From positions 11,809,171-11,873,170 of the forward strand of contig NC_071388.1 in the NCBI RefSeq assembly GCF_022682495.2: 64,000 nt of DNA, given 5' to 3'. A program made the position numbers and the translations under genes. The stretch comes from Desmodus rotundus. Lineage: Eukaryota > Chordata > Mammalia > Chiroptera > Phyllostomidae. Within the stretch, counting starts at the first letter, position 1, and each line of letters begins with the position of its first letter. Below are positions 11,878-23,589 of this stretch, one piece after another. The notes below the pieces were generated by a model. That model saw nothing but the letters and a program-made list of their open reading frames with translations, made no database searches and was not told the DNA's origin.

Positions 11878-12541
11878 AGGTACCCAGCCATGTGATAGGA
11901 ACATAGAGACATTTGCTGAAGAAGATACAAGATACAACCAACATTGTACATAGGGCAATGACCCCTCAGTCCCCTTCAAAGTAGGCACCTTGGGACCTCA
12001 CACAGTTCTTCCATTCACCATCAGCTGCCCCATTGTATTTTTCTGAATTTCACCAATGGTATGAAATCTCTTTGCTTTCAAAGGTCATTTTAGTTTGGGG
12101 AAAAGCCAGAAGTCATAGGGCACCAAATCTGGGCTGTAGGGGGGCTGAGTCACCTGGGTGATTTGGTGTTTCATCAAAAAACTCTGAAAGAGACATGATG
12201 CATGGGCAGGTGCATTGTTGTGATGAATGTGCTAATCACCAATTGCCCATAGCTGTGGCCTTCTGCGTCATCCATATAGTTCCCATGGAGAAATGTTCAA
12301 GCTTAATGCAAAATTTGATGCAGATTCGTTGCTCCACTCACTCAGCCATTTTGAATGAGGCTGTCACACAGTGCACATGCCCACTCAACAGCATCTACTG
12401 CCCCCACTGACCAGTACAGTGAAGTCATCATTGTTCATGCATGCGCATTCCAGTCCACTCTCCTTGTCTATCGGATTACATTGATGTCGCACAAACCGTT
12501 CTCATTATATTCACAATGGCGGGACTTCTTCTGGACAGACC
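11878..12541 (-). mobile_element. Internally deleted mariner (Tc1/mariner) element
   Basis: A mariner on the minus strand. Its 5' end at about 12541 starts GGTCTGTCCAGAAG, reading inward. The 3' end at about 11878 shows the matching interior (CAGCCATG) but seems to lack the last dozen bases of its terminal repeat. The transposase remnant keeps the N-terminal region and the C-terminal region but lacks most of the centre. A Ves SINE lies 134 bp to the left. Elements of this shape can be moved only by a transposase made elsewhere. Confidence 0.8.
11940..12350 (-). pseudogene. Mariner transposase remnant
   Basis: Read on the minus strand, the N-terminal piece has QRICIKFCIKLEH near 12330-12290 and the C-terminal piece has HHNNAPAHA near 12220 and QPPYSPDLVPYDFW near 12130, followed by the GPKVPTLKG-like end near 11985. 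HHxNAPxH and the YSPDLxPxDF block carry the last two catalytic acidic positions of mariner DDD transposases. The region that should hold the first catalytic aspartate is deleted, and stops interrupt the frame, for instance after FPKLK. It cannot encode an active enzyme. Confidence 0.82.
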
Positions 12542-12821
12542 TGCAGGAGATATATAAACAGAGAATATGCTTGAAAATAAGAGAGGGAAAGAAAGTGAGA
12601 AATTTCCTCTTAGATTCTAATATAACATATCTAGTGTTTTGGTCTTTCTGCTATCTCAGACCTGTGTTACATTTTATGTATAATACCTAGGACCAAATAA
12701 CTAACTTAGAGGATTTCTAACCTTCAAAGAAATGAGCACTTTCTTTTAAGAAGAATAAGATGGGGTCTGAAGAAATTGTGAGCCTGATAAGGGTCAAAGA
12801 GAATCAGTATTATTATACCTG

Positions 12822-13034
12822 TACTATTTTACGTATTTCTCTGGGGAACCCTCACATCTGTTTTTCCATTTCATCCTCACAATAATTGTGCCAAGTGAGA
12901 AAGACAAATATGACACTCCTCATTTTATAGATGGGAAACTGGACTCCACTGAGGTCAAATGACTTGGCTCAAGTCAAACTGCCCATTAGAACCCAGGTCT
13001 CCGAACACTGCATCTAGAACTCTTTCTAACACAC
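12822..13034 (-). mobile_element. MIR SINE
   Basis: Good reverse-complement MIR: 'catttcatcctcacaataat', 'tcattttatagatgggaaac', 'tgacttggctcaagtcaaac' and 'gaacccaggtctccgaacac' appear in the expected order. Confidence 0.88.
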
Positions 13035-15500
13035 CTGCTCCTTCCCCTGCAGGCCTCTTGAAAGCAGCTTCTGACATAAGCGTTAAGTTTTCTTCTTTTG
13101 GACAAGTTCTTTTTATTTGCTTTATTTTCCTGCATTAGAATTTTGAGAGGACTAACACCTTAGTATATGTACAATGGATTTTTCCTATTAGGTAACGCTG
13201 CCCTTTGCTTCACCCACCACACAGCTGGACTAAGTAATTCGAAAGGAATGTTGTCATGCCAAAGACTCAGGGAAAAGTAGGTTGGGTAAAAATCAATTTA
13301 TTAAAACAAATCCAGGTTTTTTAAGAGTCCCTTGGTCAAACATTAGGGTGTTCTTACCACAGAAATACATAATAATTTTATGTGTTTGGATATATAGCAA
13401 AAAAGTAAAAAAGATTAGCCTTTCTGTAAATGCAACTGCTTACAAAGCCCTTGCATGGGTACTTTCAAAAAGCTTAGAAACCAAACTCATAAAAACACAC
13501 AACACTGCTCTAATACATAGAAGTATTAAACTGCAGAAGAGAGAGTTATTTTGACTATTTAATAGTGCCATATTTTTTCTCTTAATGATGAACTTAGTGG
13601 ATTTGTTTGGGCAGTTCTATCAGACAACTCTCAGAGATAAATTTGTTCCAGGTGTTCATTAAAAAAAAAACCCAAACAGATACTCATCAAGCAAGATTAA
13701 GGCCCAGTTTTGTTTTTCTCTGGCCTAGAACTTGGCTAGTTTTTTCCACACGAGATGAACCTCATGTGACTTTCTTCCCTGCAATCTAATCTGTCAGCAT
13801 ACAGAGGATTCACAGTGGTTGGCGCTAAGAGATCTGTTACTCCCCACAGTCTGTTCCCTTTAAATAGAATCTACTTGAAATGAAACTGGGGTTTGTATTT
13901 CACTCGTGGCAGATAAGCGTTGACAAATGAATAATAGTACTAGATTTTCTCAGATGTTTTGGTAAATTTACAATGCCGAGGGAACTGAAACTTAAAAAAA
14001 GAGAGAATAATATTGCTGCCTGTATAAGAACTGTGGAAATTACATGGCTCCCTTCCATTGTCCACAAACAGGCAGTAATCTGTAACAATTTCTAGAAATA
14101 CAATGTGACTCTAGGACCACATTGTCCACTAGGTAGATAGTATTAGAAGCTTCAGTATTTGAAGAGCTGAGTCAGCTGAAGGCAGCGGCCAGGAAGCTGG
14201 AAGAAGCGGCTGAGAGAATGTCAGAATAGACCATAGGCAAAGCCAAAGCTCGAGAAACTGGGGAACATTGTGTTAGTTTGTGTGTTTGTTTTGCTTTACT
14301 TCACAAATATTTTTTACGTTCATTAGATAAAAGAAGGAGATAATGAATTGAGGCACTAGAATGTGACCTTGTATTGTGTACCTGGGTGGTAACTAATATG
14401 GATTTTATAGTTCTATATTACAAAGTAGGTTTGGAAGCACAGCAGATGCCCTTGGAGGTAGTGCACTACTACAAAATAGCACAATCTGCTCAATAGATGC
14501 AAAACACAATGTTATTGAAAAAGTACTTAAGAAACTGTTCTTATGTATTGTTATACTGAGGAGTTATAACTAGGTGTCGCTTTCTAAGAAATCTCCATGT
14601 TCAAATTGCCCTGTTCCTCAAGGCATCCTAATGTTGTTGGTAGAAAGGAGGCTCTTCTACAGGACCAAGAGGAAAGCATTCCAAGGATCCACACGTGGGA
14701 GATTGTAGGGCAAGTGGGTCCGTAGGCTCAGAGGGTCTTCCTATCTGCTAAAGGAAGGAAGGAGGAAAAGGAAGGGGAGTCCTCACACAGAGAAGAAGGA
14801 CTTTGCAAAGTCCAGGTTAGTCTGTTTCTGTCCTTGAGAGGCAGCAAACATGATGTCTAGAGGGTGGCACTACTGGGCAAGTGGGCACCCTTGTTGTGTT
14901 CTAGAGGTGACTGATTTGATAAGAAGGTTAAAAGACATAGCCTGGAATCGAGGGGAATTACAGTAACTAAAGATCTGGTGAGAGGTGAAAAGCAGGTGAT
15001 AGAGGGAGGGACTAACTCTACAGTGTCCCAGATTAGCTTGGAAAAATGGCTTCCCTGGAGGAAGTCATGTTAACACCTGTCCAAAGTCTTCTTCTTTACC
15101 TTACTTAACTCAAATTAGGCTGAGGAAAACATTCTAAGATTCTCCCCTCACTCCCCAAACCGCTCCCCCCCAAAACTGTGTGCCTTTTCTTTCTGAACCA
15201 TTTGGACAGAGAAAGAAAAACAGTTTTAAGTGAAGCTGATAGACATCCCTATGCTTCTCTAACTCAACCATCTAGTTCGTACACCAAGTAAACCCAGGCA
15301 ATCCACCGAGTCTCATTTCAGGGGATGGCAGTGCAGGTGGGCTTCTAAAATGAGGTCTGTACTGTGTAAACAAGAAGCCAGGTAAATAAGGTCATGGATA
15401 TACAACCTATAGAAACAGAAGGAAGAACACAAAGGTTAGTGAATACAGTAAATCATAAACCACTAATAGGATAAAGGGGAAGCAAAGGGAATTAGACATT
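13035..15500. other. Unique DNA with no recognised feature
   Basis: No repeat family, RNA gene or coding sequence is recognisable. A 30-codon open stretch with coiled-coil character at about 14136-14229 is listed among the findings. Confidence 0.55.
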
Positions 15501-15529
15501 GAGCTGAAGAAACTGGGGAGTATGAGCCT

Positions 15530-16165
15530 GTGTGCTTCACCAGGAAGCTACAGCTTCACACCCCACAGGTGATCATAGCATTGCTTTGCCAAGGAGATTA
15601 ACACCCCCTCCCCGCTTTCTCTCTTATGGTACCAGATTGTTGGTGGCAGGCATAGCGGAAGATGCTTGACCAAAGAGGCCTGTCGGTCTAACTATGGGGA
15701 GGAGTGGGCTGTCAAAAGTCTGCAAAAACTTGGGAAGTTGATTGGTCATTCTGAAAAAACACCAGGTCTATCCCAAACCCAAGCTAATATAATTCTAGGG
15801 GACCAGAGAAGTTCTCTCTCTCCCTCTCTTTCCCTTTCTCCCAATCCCCCACTTGGTAGCACACAACCCCATGCATTCATGTTCTTTCTTGCCCTGGAGC
15901 ACTTGATCATGTGGTTCCAGATGGTATGGGAGCCCATGGCAGACTGCATGGCCTCCGTAAAGACTAAGCTTTAATATGGCGCAGAATCTCTGGACATGGA
16001 CTCTATTTCTGGTCCCACTTTTTAATGGCAGTATGGACAGAGAGGGGTCCAAGGGGCAGCCTTCCACACAAATAAACCATTTTGCCACAGCACAATCTCC
16101 TGTGCATGGGTCCTTGGAATGCTTTCCTCATAGTAATGCCTCATTTCCACTGGCATTACTAACAG
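15530..16165 (+). mobile_element. Possible LTR-like element
   Basis: A 0.6-kb block of mixed composition contains a pyrimidine tract (about 15813-15850), a TTTAAT motif near 15971 and an AATAAA signal near 16072 followed by a CA/TG-rich stretch, an order that resembles U3-R-U5 of a retroviral LTR. No clear TG...CA termini or target duplication could be fixed. It could equally be unique DNA. Confidence 0.28.
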
Positions 16166-16348
16166 CCTTGAGATGTCTGTAACATTCGGTGGAACAAAAA
16201 CAGTTTCTCTGCTGATTTCTCATCTTCGGTGTTTGGTATGTATTCTACTCTTGAATGGACCTGCATGTTACACAGTGGGATGGGGATTCTATGATGGCCT
16301 GAGTCATAGGCACTTCTGTGGAATCTTTGCTTGGAGATCAGGGAAATG

Positions 16349-16563
16349 GTGATAGCTAACATTAACATAGCACCACTTACATGCCAGATTCTAATGTAGG
16401 TGCTTTACATATAATAATTCACCCAATCCCCTGAATTACCCTCTTTACACAGCAGGTATCAGGCACAGACATGATGGGGAACTCACTCAAAGTCTTGTAA
16501 TCAGCAAATGGAAGAGCTGAGGCTTCCTCCCGGAAAGTCTGAGTCCAGAACCCATGCTCATAC
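16349..16563 (-). mobile_element. MIR SINE
   Basis: Reverse-complement MIR with 'gatagctaacattaacatag', 'tagcaccacttacatgccag', 'ggtgctttacatataataat' and the tRNA-related end 'gagtccagaacccatgctca'. Confidence 0.85.
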
Positions 16564-16859
16564 CCAGCAGTCCACAGCCTTTCTGGAAAGCGAGGAAAGC
16601 AGTCCCAGTGTGTCTTGAGGAGCCCTACTCCCTCTGTGCCACTGTAGTCCCACCTATTCACACAGTCGGTCCTCCCACCTGGACTTTCTATACAAAATCC
16701 GCCCTTTTGTCTACTCAAAGTTCCCTGCGTTTTCTCATGGAAGAGTTGCCATTGCTTAAGTTTTATTCTACAGAAAGGGACAGCATGAGAGAACCCTACT
16801 CCCTCCACAGAGTGGAGCTCAGATACAGGAGGGAAAAGGATTCTGATTAAGTGAATTCA

Positions 16860-18360
16860 CCCAGAGTGAGAAAGGTAATGAGCAAGCTTATATTTGTATT
16901 AACAAAAGGAGTAATGATTTCTAAATTAATCTTGAATCTATAGAATTTTGGGCACATTATACAAGTTTTAAAACATTTAGTTATATTGGGTTAAACTATA
17001 GGCAATGGCCATTCTTAGGACAAGAATTATTAAATATCAGCCATGTTATGTGGTTCCACCTAATAATATAGGATGGAGAAGAAGCTTCTTGACACAGCCC
17101 ATAAAACTCACTCACCCATTTGCCTAGTAAGACCAATCCCAGGCAGGAGCCTATGGTGCTGTCTTTTAAATCCTCAGACTGCATTTTGGAAAGCTGCCAT
17201 TTTGTTGGACACACCTGCCTCCTTGACCAAGGAAGAGAGGAGTGTGCTTTAGAGCTGCTAACCCACCAGCCGAAGGCCACTTTGAAGTGACTTTGCGAGT
17301 GCTGCTTCCAATGCTGAGCCCTTGTTCTGCTCAGAGACACTTCCTCAAAAGGCTGCTGGCAGTACAAGCTGCTGTGTGCTCAGCTATCTCCCTTGATCTG
17401 CTTCCAGTCACCTTTGGATAAACCCGTAGTGCAGAGTACACAGGGACATCTGCGGACTTGCTAAAACAGAAAAAATATTTCAGAATGTTTGTGTAAAACT
17501 CACCGTGTTTTAATCTGGCAATATTTGGGTTGCAAATATAAATGACCATGTATTTTCTGTGTGTATGTGTTTGTATGTGAGCGTGTGTGCATATATTTTC
17601 ACAATACATGGTGATCTTGAAATGATCCCCAAACCAAAAGGTAAACAGCCATGAATCCAGATGTTTAAGACTCAGACTAAATTGTTCCATAATATGTAAA
17701 ATGATGATCTAGTTTTGTAAGGATAAAAAGATGGTTTTGAAACCCTGTTGAATCACTGAAGAAAAAATTGTATTTCATAAGATTTAAAGATTAATTACAT
17801 TTTGAACAACTGTATTCAAAGTTTGAGTGAATTAAGTTTTATGTACTCCTCACACCCCCCAGAAGTTTCTACTCCAGATCATTATTGATTGAAGGTAGTT
17901 TTTCACAAAATGCAGTCAGGTTGCTGCCGAGTCTGGAATATGTGGTCCCCTAAAGTCCTGTCCTGGCCCCAGGAACACTGCCCTCTGCTATCGTGTGGAA
18001 TATGTTTAACGTTGGCTCCAGGCCGCATCAAATAAGGAACACATCAAATCCTAGGAATAAACACGTAGTCTTAGAATAAACTGATATCCACCCAGCTGAG
18101 CTTCTAAGAGAATTTCATAGGCACGGAGTCAAGAAAATAATCATACATGTTGTATATGTATATATATTTGCTCTAGTCCAGTCACTCCCTCTATTCATCA
18201 CAGTTTCTTTTAACATCTGCTAGATGATTCCTCGTGAAAAACAGCTTGAGTGCTATTCAGTTATCACTATTATCATCATTTGGGGGTCCATAGGATTTTT
18301 AAATGTTTTTTGTTAAATCAATAAATATGCCATTTCAAACATAATTTCTTAAGAGCTATT
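16860..18360. other. Unique DNA with no recognised feature
   Basis: No repeat or gene is recognised. The part at 17060-17470 is less AT-rich than its surroundings and could be conserved non-coding DNA; this is a guess from composition only. Confidence 0.45.
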
Positions 18361-18364
18361 CAAA

Positions 18365-18655
18365 GTGGGGGAAGTGTTCGCGTTAGAAGAAAGTCAGGAA
18401 AACTCGATGACTCTGGCTCTTTTATTTTTTCCCCTGCCCTGCTTTCTGCACCAAAAGCAGCATGTGGTAAAGTGCTTGCACCGCAGACACTGGCCTTTTC
18501 TTCTTGTGGAAAAAGGCTGTGCTGTTTTACGGTGGCCTGCAGGCCAGGCGCCGCCGCGCGCCAGGGCTCCTGCCCTAATGGCTTCACCAAGCACGCAGCA
18601 CCAGCTGGGCGCAGACGGGCTGAGCCTGCGCACCGGCCGTTTGCTCTGTAACCTG
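18365..18655. promoter_or_regulatory. Isolated CpG-rich patch
   Basis: Within AT-rich DNA these 290 bases carry about fifteen CpG dinucleotides by eye, densest in GGCGCCGCCGCGCGCC (about 18547-18562) and GCGCACCGGCCG (about 18629-18640). The density is high for methylated intergenic DNA and suggests either a small CpG island (an unannotated promoter or enhancer) or a recently inserted GC-rich sequence. Overlapping open frames on both strands are a by-product of GC content. No repeat family is recognised. Confidence 0.35.
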
Positions 18656-18949
18656 GAACACAGGCTCTGCTCTCCAGAGCCTTCCTCTAGCCTTCCTCTT
18701 CCCTACTCTCTTTTCCTCTTGTTCCTTTTTATCAGAGACTTCTCACAACATTTATCGGAGTTTCCCAGGGTACTGGGAAGGTCGTGGTCTTGAATTTTTA
18801 TTAGAGTTAACACAAATGGGATATAGGTGCAGATGAGCCAGGTTACTACATTGAAACCCACGGATTTGTATCCCACAGATGGAATTTTTATTTATCTGCT
18901 ACTGCTGCATTTGTACAATTCATAGTAGCCATGAGAATTAGTGAGAAAA

Positions 18950-19120
18950 GTGTTTGCGGCCATGTTGGGCTCTGAAATAAATCTTGGCTTCATTACTTAG
19001 GGACCTTGTAAACTTTTCTGTGCCACTGTGGTTCCATCTGCAAAGGGCAGGACTGAGATACATATAAAAAACCATGTGAGAGAATGCCCGGCTTATACTT
19101 GGCACTCAACACATCTTTGT
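18950..19120 (+). mobile_element. MIR SINE
   Basis: Plus-orientation MIR: 'gggctctgaaataaatcttg', 'cttcattacttagggacctt', 'gccactgtggttccatctgc' and 'gcccggcttatacttggcac' match the MIR head, core and tail in order. Confidence 0.75.
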
Positions 19121-19489
19121 TATCTGTGTTATTATGAAAGCAATTATATAGGATACTTGATAAAAGTGAAGATACCCTCTGGTTCTTTTAAAGTATTAAT
19201 TGAATACATAAAATATTTATCCCACTTAAGTTCACTTTATTTTACTATGGTAAAATATCAAATGAGGACATATTTTGGCAATACTTGGAAAAGTAAAGGT
19301 GATTTTAATTCAGATTAAATTTAGAGGCAATCTATCAAAGAAATAATTTCATAGAATTAAAAAAATCAAAATTGAAGTGGTCATTTTTTTGGCCTTAACT
19401 TTAATGTATTTATATCCACAATTTACAAATAAATTATTGAATTTGGAAATTAAAAAAATTACCAGAAATTAAGAATGTATTGCATGTTA

Positions 19490-19640
19490 CTAGCTCCTTG
19501 GTGTTCTGAAGGTGACCCTGATTCAGCAGCATCAGCATCATCTGGGAGCGTGTTAGAAAGGTGGCCTTCCAGGTCCAGATCAGGACCCAGGTACCAGATT
19601 CTGCATCTCTCAAGTGCCCTTGGTGATTCACAGGGACATC
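19490..19640 (+). mobile_element. MER5A-like hAT DNA transposon
   Basis: Contains 'cagcagcatcagcatcatct' and 'gggagcgtgttagaaagg', followed by 'taccagattctgcatctctc', the standard order of the MER5A MITE. Terminal repeats are worn and no 8-bp duplication was identified. Confidence 0.85.
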
Positions 19641-20384
19641 GTGTAGTCAAGTCACAAGATCATACCTGTAGATGGACAGCATTGCTTCAATACACCGAAT
19701 GCTGAGAAAAATCTGTGTCCTAAGGAAGCTTATACTATTTCTGCTCTACCTATAATAATTATTAGAAATACTTTTCATATTTGTAAAATAACATTTCTTA
19801 CATCAAAAGGATAAACATGTCTACTTTTCTGTAACTTCTACTAATTTAGGTTTATTGTCTTCTTATTTCTGAGCAAAACAGTCACAATCCCACTTAGAAA
19901 AGTGCCAGTAAAGGCTTTTAAAGGAAATCACATCTCCAATAAGTTGTTTTTGGTTCACATGAGGGATGGGCAAGCTGCTGCCTCGGGGCACATCTGGCGA
20001 GGGGCCTATTTTGGGGCATAGAAACACAGCTATGCCCAGCTGTTTACACACTGCTCTGGTTGCTTTCATATTACCATGGCAAAGCCAAGAAGTTGCGGCA
20101 CAGACAGTATGGCCCACAAAGTCTAAAATGTTTATTATGTGTCCCTTTATAGAACAAAGCTTCCTGAGTCCTGGTCTATGCTAAGCATTCCCAGGTTTCC
20201 TACACCAAATGTCTATCAAACCTCCTGTGTGTGTCAACTGAGGTTTCAGAAATGGAAAGAAATCTTGTCTTCAAGAAGGCGATCCTCAGCATAATCTTTC
20301 TTTTATGCTATTACTTATACATGTCATTTAAAAACACGAGGCCTAGATTTAAATTTCCAATGAGCTTTAACAAGTGTAGAGGAG

Positions 20385-20890
20385 CAGGGCGTCCTGTGCC
20401 CCATCACAAAGTTTGGGTCCATGACAGACTGCATCTCCAGCAGTGGTCCCACACGGTCCTAGGAGAGCTGAAAAATGTCTATTGCCTAGCGACCTGGTAG
20501 TCAGTACAGGTGAAACCTCTCTATTCAGGAAACAGATGTCTGAAAGGGCTTCCATACATAAGGAGGCCAAGTTAATACTGGAAGGAATTTTCCTCCAGGA
20601 ATAATGAGCTTATCTAAAATTTGCAACAGTTCTTCAGCGGCACTGGCAGACTCACCACTTACTTTCACGTTATATAACAGATAACAATTCTTGAATTGTT
20701 TAAACCATTCTGAGCTAGGAGTAAATTCAACATCCTAGTTGGGTCCAGCCTTTTTTTCCAACATGGCAAACTGCTTTTGCTAACCATGGTGTACAGGCTA
20801 GCAGCCTCGGAGCGATGGGCTGCAGCATATAACCTGTATGCTCTAACACTAGGTATGCAGTGTCTGGTAGTCATAGTGCACTTACACTAA
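20385..20890. mobile_element. Tigger-like (TcMar) DNA transposon fragments
   Basis: Two parts match a Tigger-type element. At 20417-20495 'ccatgacagactgcatctcc' and 'agctgaaaaatgtctattgc' are followed by CTAGCGACC. At about 20788-20890 'gtgtacaggctagcagcctc' is followed by a worn GTGCACTTACACTAA block. The middle (20500-20785) is not clearly assigned. I recall this pattern as Tigger3/Golem-like, but subfamily is uncertain. Confidence 0.5.
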
Positions 20891-21559
20891 GCTGGGTGGA
20901 ATGGTCTACCAAGAGGAATAAATGGGTGGTCACTTCAGAGTGTATCATATTTGAAAAATGGTTTTCTTCCTTTATTCTGTCATTGAAATTTAGGATGGTG
21001 CTCTGTCACTATGTCGGGTAGAATAAAAAATCCAGACAAGGGAAAGAAATGGGTTTGTACAGTGAGTGCATCATCACACACACTGGGGAATTATCTGCGG
21101 CCACCACTACAATCCTACTTGCACAGGCTTGCGTACCCTGACTCCCAGATGACAGAGACCTCTGTGGCCATGTGGCCAGTGACGGAATGCAGTGCCCAGT
21201 GACCGGAGCCGGGCCAGGGCCAGGCAGTGAACCAGCGTGACCTACAGCACCGGGTTTGGGCAGTAGCGGTCGACGTGATGTCCTCGCTGTATCTGCTGGC
21301 ACACTTGCCCAACCTCCCTGGTCCCACCCTGTCATTCCAGTCTGTTCACCACCTGACTTGCCAGCAATTCTTGAGCTCACCAGCACTTTCTCAACGATTC
21401 CTTTTCTGCCAAAATTACTTTCATTGTTTAGAGCCAATAACTTGACATATTCCCATTAATGGTGACAAAAAGAAAAAAAATTCCAGTGTAACCACTATCA
21501 TTTAATGTCACTATTTTCCGTACCTCAAACAAGATTTTAAAAAGGCTTTATTTAAAACT

Positions 21560-21626
21560 TTGAAATGTAGGTGGTTGCCGGGGGCTGGCAGGCAGGGGTA
21601 CGGGGGATTGTTTAATGGGTACGGAG
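21560..21626 (+). mobile_element. L1 3' UTR, left part of split copy
   Basis: 'aggtggttgccgggggctgg' at 21570 and 'gattgtttaatgggtac' are hallmarks of the L1MA/MB 3' UTR. The copy is split by the hAT element that starts at 21627. Confidence 0.85.
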
Positions 21627-21905
21627 CAGCGATTTTCAAACTTTTTCACCTTGTGGCACATATAGACTAATTACTAAAATCCTGTGACACAGCAAAAAAT
21701 ATTTTTTTGCTGGTCTCACAAAAAAATTCTTTGATTTATTCATCACACTGGACGGCTATTATTGTGTTGGCTGTTGTCTTTTTTTAATTTGACAATCTAA
21801 GGGAAAAGAGGTCAGTGCCCCTGATAAATAATCAGGTATCGCCTGTTTTAAAAATTCTCGGGGCGCACCGGTGTGCCTGCCACTGCACGCTGGCTGAACA
21901 TCGCG
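21627..21905 (+). mobile_element. hAT MITE inserted in L1 3' UTR
   Basis: A 279-bp non-autonomous hAT element. The left end is CAGCGATTTTCAAACTTTTT and the right end ...GCTGAACATCGCG, which pair as imperfect inverted repeats. The 8-bp flanks are GTACGGAG (21619-21626) and GTACAGAG (21906-21913), a target duplication with one mismatch and the length expected for hAT transposases. The interior ('gtgttggctgttgtcttttt', 'agaggtcagtgcccctgata') belongs to a family that I recognise as abundant in bat genomes. It has no coding capacity. It split an L1 3' UTR, so it is younger than that L1. Confidence 0.9.
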
Positions 21906-22066
21906 GTACAGAGTTTCGGTTTTCACAAGATGAGAAGAGATCTAGAGACTGGCTGGTCAGAAATGTGAGTGAACTTAACAGTGCTGAACTGTGCACTGGA
22001 AATGGCTAAAAGAGTAAATTTTGCATTACATGTAATTCGCAAAAATTAAAAAATAAAGAACAAAAT
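21906..22066 (+). mobile_element. L1 3' UTR, right part of split copy
   Basis: The interrupted L1 continues in register: 'gtacagagtttcggtttt', 'agatgagaagagatctagag', 'gtgctgaactgtgcactgga' and 'aaatggctaaaagagtaaat', ending in an A-rich tail near 22066. Confidence 0.85.
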
Positions 22067-22394
22067 ACTTTAATATTTAATTTATTGTTAGTTGCAGAAT
22101 TTATTACCTTTTCTTGAACAAGGTCAACTAAAAATATAAGTAGCTGATTACATAGAACAACATGTAAAAAACAGGACATTAAAAGATAGCTATTCTTTAT
22201 GAAAATAAAAATTGGGTAGATGACATAATGGAAGAAAAATGTCTTATTTATAGACAAATAAATGTCTTTATTTATGTCTTATAATACTCAAGAGTTTAAA
22301 TATCTATTAAGCATGGTGAACTTATAAAGTAAAACTCAAATAAACCAAAAGACAAACCACATTCATTAGGGTAAAGATAACAATTTATAAATTA

Positions 22395-23065
22395 TTCTAT
22401 GAATTCAGTACAATTGCAGATAAAACAATAGATATATTTCCTTTGGAATAAAAAAATAACATTATTAAGAAAACTACCTATGCAAATTAAATAAGAAAAG
22501 TTTTTATAAAGGAAGAATGAGGCATGAGTAAGCAATACATTATATCACAAAGCTATGGTAATTAAAGTGAGCTCGCCCTAGCACAGATATAAACAGGCTG
22601 AGAGTGAAAGAAAATAGACTGAACAGAAAGAAAAACATGTGAGAATTTATTATGTGATAAAAATAAGTGGGAAGAGAACATACAATTAAGTAAAAGATGT
22701 TTGGACACATGACTCAACATTTCGGTAATTTCAAAATGAATCAAATATTTACCTGTAAAATATGAAGCTGTAAAGTTATTAGATGAACATGAGTACTAGA
22801 AAAAAAGGAAAACATTAATGCATTTGAGTACACATAAACAGGAAGAAACTATGTTGGAATAACATTCATGCCATAAACAAATCCCCCCCAAATAGCTGAC
22901 AACCTATAATTCAGAGTCTGCAACACATATCCAAGCAAAGAAGCCATTTGTTTTCATGTACAAAAGTTTCTATAAATCGATTACACAAAAGGAGAACAGC
23001 CAGCACATATGACTGGGGAGTTTACAGATGTATGAATGCTAATTATGATACAAATGGCACAATTC
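22395..23065 (+). mobile_element. Old L1 ORF2 fragment
   Basis: Diverged L1 ORF2 sequence. 'caaagctatggtaattaaag' near 22549, 'atatttacctgtaaaatatg' near 22745 and 'gaacagccagcacatatgac' near 22993 follow the usual order. The frame is destroyed. It lies downstream of a complete L1 3' end, so it is a separate, older insertion. Confidence 0.6.
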
Positions 23066-23589
23066 TTATGTATTAAGTGGCATTGTCTGATGCCACTCTC
23101 TATATTAACTTTTCTTTGTTATAATAACTAATACAGTGCCTTTGTCCAAATTTAAATTTATCCTTTTGCAATGCATACTTTATAAGACGAAGACCTCTGA
23201 TTCACTCTGGAAAGGCACACAGTTTTCACTTCTGGGTTAGGTGGTTCATCGACATAAGATGTTGTCCAGCATTGTTGTGAGGACAGAAAAATGGGCATGT
23301 TGGGCCTGTTCCTAGAAATATCGGAATCTTTACTACAATGACCATTACATTCTGCCTAATGCAACAACTATGTTTTCATACAAATTCCTCTGAGTTATTT
23401 TGTTTTAAATTGTATGAAAAAATCATAAAGAAAGCATAACTCTTGAAACATACTTCACAATGTGGGGGCAAAAGAGTCTATATATTTAATAGTAAAGTGA
23501 TTGTTAGCTCAAGCATAAAAAGGTGTAATGGTATCATTAATATTCAAGTGTACCTGTGTGTACAAATTTCAGATGTGTCTTGTTAAGAG

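Noticed and set aside
18360..18793. 142-codon frame over the CpG-rich patch
   Set aside because: GC-rich DNA has few stop codons, frames are open on both strands, and no known motif is seen.
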